Shown piece after piece: positions 61,339 to 64,000 of a stretch of DNA of 64,000 nt (position 1 is its first letter; the number at the start of each line of letters is the position of its first letter). This DNA comes from an uncultured Ruminiclostridium sp. Lineage in GTDB: Bacteria > Bacillota > Clostridia > Oscillospirales > Ruminococcaceae. Both the position numbers and the translations under genes were made by a program. The notes beneath the pieces are model-generated. The model was not told the origin of the DNA, made no database searches, and was given only the letters and a program-made list of their open reading frames with translations. Where the stretch lies: the NCBI GenBank assembly GCA_944388385.1, contig CALXIO010000012.1, positions 1-64,000 on the forward strand, given 5' to 3'.

Positions 61339-63780
61339 ATGACAGAAGAAAAGACAATATTAAAAGAAACCTACAACGTTATAATCGATAAATTCACCTC
61401 CTTTCCCGGGGTTAATTTCAGCTTTAACATCCGTTCTGATTTTCAGCTTAACGCCTGCAAAAAGGCACTTGCGGAAAATAACGGAAGAATAGCTTTACTT
61501 CAGGGTATGGTAATTAATGAAGAAAGCCCCACAGCAACCTATTCAAGCTATGGTGTTGTTGTAAAGATAGACAGGCTTATTCCCGGTAACAGGGGCTCAG
61601 AGCGTGTAACCATAGTGCAGACAAAGGGACTTTATGCCTTTAAGGTGGATAATGTGGTTTTCAATTCCCGTATGAACTGTTTTCAGGTAACAGGTGAAAG
61701 GCATGACTTTATAGACGAATCCGAAACAGATCCGGTAAAGAGCTATGTTTATAAGGAGGAGCTTTACTCTGTTACAAAGTATTACCATGATAATTATACA
61801 AAGAATGAACGGGAGTCCTTTAATCTTTTTAACGGGGCTAACAGCCTTATTGAAATGATAGCCAATGTTATAGGGGCTTTATATTTAAGTCCCGATAAGG
61901 TAACCGAGCTTTTATCCTGCGACAGCGTTTTTGAATGTGCCAAGGTTACCATAGCAGAGCTTAAAAGACTTACCCTTATTCGTCAGGCGGAAAGAGAGAT
62001 AGAGGCAGAAACCAATGACGTCATGAGGGAAAGATCCTTAGAGGTTTTCCTGCGTGAGCAGATGAGAATTATTTCCGAGAAATTAGGGGATGACGAATCA
62101 AACAAGGCAGATGAATACATAAGCAAAATAAGTGATGTGGGCTTTGAGTATGCCATATACAAAAAGCTCAAAAAGCAGGCTGAAAAGCTCCGCACTCTGC
62201 CCCAGGGCTCACATGATATTCCACTTATAGAAAACTACCTTGATACCGTGCTTTCCATACCCTGGTTTAAGTACAGCGAGGATACACGAACCATAAAAGA
62301 GGCAAGGGAAATACTTGACAGGGATCACTACGGCCTTACTAAGGTTAAGGATCGTATTTTACAGAATATAGCCGTTGAAAAATGGGATAAAAAGGCTAAA
62401 AAGGGACAGATACTCTGTCTTGTGGGCCCTCCCGGTGTGGGTAAGACCTCTATTGCCCATTCTGTTGCAGATGCCCTTGGCAGAGAGTATGAAAGAATTG
62501 CCCTTGGCGGTGTTCATGACGAATCTGAAATCCGTGGACACAGAAAGACCTACATAGGCGCTATGCCCGGCAGAATTGCAACGGCAATTTCTAAGCTTGA
62601 TACAATGAATCCTGTTATTGTCCTTGACGAAATAGATAAACTGGGTCAGGACGGCTTTAAGGGAGATCCCTCCAGCGCACTTTTAGAGGTGCTGGACGGT
62701 GAACAAAATCATGCCTTTATGGATAACTTCCTTGAAATCCCTCTGGATTTAAGTAAGGTTATGTTTATTGCCACCGCAAATGACATGAGAACTATACCAA
62801 AGCCATTACTTGACCGTATGGAGGTTATTGAGCTTGGCTCATATACAGCTGAGGAAAAGTACCACATAGCAAAAAATCACCTGATACCAAAACAGCTTAA
62901 AAAGTACAAAATCAGCGCTGCTAAGCTGCATATCAACAAATCCGCAATAAATAAGATAATTGAATGTTACACCGCTGAGGCAGGTGTGCGTAATCTTGAA
63001 CAGCATATTGCCACTATCTGCCGTAAGGCAATAGAAAAATTCCTTTTGGACAGAAGCTTAAGAATATCCGTAAATGAAGCGGATGTTGAGGAATATTTAG
63101 GTAAGCCTAAATATAAGGCTGATAAGCTGGCACCAAGGGATGAGGTAGGACTTGTAAACGGCCTTGCCTGGACAAGTGTGGGAGGCACAATGCTTCCTAT
63201 TGAGGTGCTTGTAACAGAGGGTGAGGGCATTGAGGTAACCGGCTCTCTCGGAGATGTTATGAAGGAATCCTCAAAGCTCGCTGTAACCTTAGCTCGAAGC
63301 CTTGCAGGAAAGTATGAATATGATCCCCTCTTTATAAAGAACAGATTTATACATATTCATGCCCCTGAGGGTGCAGTACCAAAGGACGGTCCATCAGCAG
63401 GTGTTACAATGACCACCGCCCTTGTATCCGCCCTTTCGGGTATACCTGTAAGAAGGGATGTTGCCATGACTGGTGAAATTTCCTTGAGAGGTAAGGTGCT
63501 TCCCATAGGCGGACTTCGTGAAAAGACCATGGCGGCATATAGGGCAGGGATAAGGACAGTAATTATCCCCAAGGATAATGAGCCTGATTTACAGGATGTG
63601 GACGAAACCGTAAGAAAGAACCTTCAGTTTGTTCTTGCTGAGGATATAAATGATGTTCTTGACAATGCCCTTACAGCAAAGGCATCAAGGGAAAAGCCCG
63701 GCTATGCTATAGATGTGGAGAATGTAAGCAATATTTTAATTCCCACAATGAATAAAATAGAAGTGACCGACAATAAATAA
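61339..63780 (+). CDS. lon: ATP-dependent protease La (Lon)
   Basis: 813 residues from ATG 61339, eight bases after AAAGGA. N-terminal substrate domain (about 1-200, divergent), coiled coil, AAA+ domain with Walker A GPPGVGKT (363-370) and Walker B VIVLDEID, and a C-terminal Ser-Lys protease: S686 in PKDGPSAG and K729 in REKTMAA, 43 residues apart as in E. coli. It degrades misfolded and regulatory proteins in the cytoplasm. engB follows, a common bacterial order. Confidence 0.96.
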   Translation: MTEEKTILKETYNVIIDKFTSFPGVNFSFNIRSDFQLNACKKALAENNGRIALLQGMVINEESPTATYSSYGVVVKIDRLIPGNRGSERVTIVQTKGLYAFKVDNVVFNSRMNCFQVTGERHDFIDESETDPVKSYVYKEELYSVTKYYHDNYTKNERESFNLFNGANSLIEMIANVIGALYLSPDKVTELLSCDSVFECAKVTIAELKRLTLIRQAEREIEAETNDVMRERSLEVFLREQMRIISEKLGDDESNKADEYISKISDVGFEYAIYKKLKKQAEKLRTLPQGSHDIPLIENYLDTVLSIPWFKYSEDTRTIKEAREILDRDHYGLTKVKDRILQNIAVEKWDKKAKKGQILCLVGPPGVGKTSIAHSVADALGREYERIALGGVHDESEIRGHRKTYIGAMPGRIATAISKLDTMNPVIVLDEIDKLGQDGFKGDPSSALLEVLDGEQNHAFMDNFLEIPLDLSKVMFIATANDMRTIPKPLLDRMEVIELGSYTAEEKYHIAKNHLIPKQLKKYKISAAKLHINKSAINKIIECYTAEAGVRNLEQHIATICRKAIEKFLLDRSLRISVNEADVEEYLGKPKYKADKLAPRDEVGLVNGLAWTSVGGTMLPIEVLVTEGEGIEVTGSLGDVMKESSKLAVTLARSLAGKYEYDPLFIKNRFIHIHAPEGAVPKDGPSAGVTMTTALVSALSGIPVRRDVAMTGEISLRGKVLPIGGLREKTMAAYRAGIRTVIIPKDNEPDLQDVDETVRKNLQFVLAEDINDVLDNALTAKASREKPGYAIDVENVSNILIPTMNKIEVTDNK

Positions 63781-63788
63781 CAGCCTTG

Positions 63789-63813
63789 CGCCTGTGGGAT
63801 TTTCCCACAGGCG
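63789..63813. other. Perfect hairpin between lon and engB
   Basis: CGCCTGTGGGA-TTT-TCCCACAGGCG, an 11-bp stem directly after the lon stop. No T-tail follows, so read-through into engB is likely; it may be a 3' stabiliser. Confidence 0.6.
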
Positions 63814-63838
63814 TATAGCCCTGTACAGGAGAAATTTT

Positions 63839-64000
63839 ATGAACTTCAATAAAGCGGAATTTTATACCTCATTCGGCTTATTTAAGCAGATACCGAAATC
63901 CGAAAGACCGGAGATAGCCTTTTCAGGCAGATCAAATGTGGGTAAATCCTCCCTTATAAATAAAATACTTAACCGTAAGTCCTTGGCAAGAGTAAGCTCC
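63839..64000 (+). CDS. engB: Ribosome biogenesis GTPase EngB/YsxC (partial, runs off the window)
   Basis: ATG 63839 after CAGGAGAAA opens a frame to the window end, 54 codons. It reads [17 protein letters not shown], then [20 protein letters not shown] with the G1 P-loop GRSNVGKS, and SLARVSS (switch I start). This is the start of EngB, needed for 50S assembly. Only the first quarter is visible. Confidence 0.93.
   Translation, partial: MNFNKAEFYTSFGLFKQIPKSERPEIAFSGRSNVGKSSLINKILNRKSLARVSS

Noticed and set aside
1..64000. CRISPR arrays, tRNA and rRNA genes
   Set aside because: No regularly spaced repeats, and no tRNA TTCRA arm with matching acceptor stem or rRNA sequence, was noticed on either strand.

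Overview
The window reads as a chromosome segment of a low-to-moderate GC, spore-forming anaerobic Firmicute, most likely a gut Clostridium-class organism of the Ruminococcaceae/Oscillospiraceae type. The evidence is a gerA-type germination operon, a spore-coat cotJC fragment, a complete Rnf complex in the clostridial order C-D-G-E-A-B, a tryptophan T-box, acetate kinase, an L10 leader and cytoplasmic GH26/GH2 enzymes. Species assignment from sequence alone would be a guess.

Bases 1 to about 13,360 look like accessory DNA. They are AT-rich and hold two cassettes, each a small secreted protein followed by ABC transporter genes (354-4607 and 6431-10082). Both secreted-protein genes share a covarying hairpin just before the ribosome binding site. 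The cassettes are separated by degraded genes: a membrane protein split by one in-frame TGA, and an OLD-type ATPase start fused to an AgrB C-terminus. An intact AgrD-like autoinducer peptide gene (6163-6297) overlaps that AgrB end. A perfect 138-bp direct repeat (76-213 and 6014-6151) carries the AgrB 3' end. The right end (10,471-13,353) is a Tn1549/Tn4451-like transposon end: a frameshifted sigma-like regulator, an HTH regulator, a non-coding structured stretch, a small ORF and a large serine recombinase. The recombinase stop codon is followed at once by the C-terminal 60 codons of cotJC, so the element sits inside a spore-coat gene. This is the layout of a skin-like, sporulation-linked intervening element, although a plain insertion is also possible.

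From 13.5 kb rightwards the DNA looks like core chromosome. It holds DUF4363/DUF421 genes divergent from gerA-gerB-gerC; a T-box-controlled TrpB-like gene; an MBOAT/DHHW O-acetylation pair; rnfCDGEAB; a two-gene membrane/degenerate-GGDEF unit; rplJ-rplL with its leader; a zur-znuACB zinc operon behind a palindromic Zur-like box; a GH26-GH2 mannan/galactan pair; secG; and purD.

The main purine operon (50.7 to 42.6 kb, minus strand) is purE-purC-purF paralog-purF-purM-purN-purO-purH(C-terminal type). It starts with a promoter, a 35-codon leader ORF and an intrinsic terminator that overlaps the leader stop codon, which suggests transcription attenuation. The last two steps of IMP synthesis are split between an archaeal-type IMP cyclohydrolase and a stand-alone AICAR transformylase.

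The right end carries a sugar ABC importer without its own ATPase, glf, ackA, tmcAL, a MurL-MurD2 pair (an alternative route for putting D-glutamate into peptidoglycan), lon and the start of engB.
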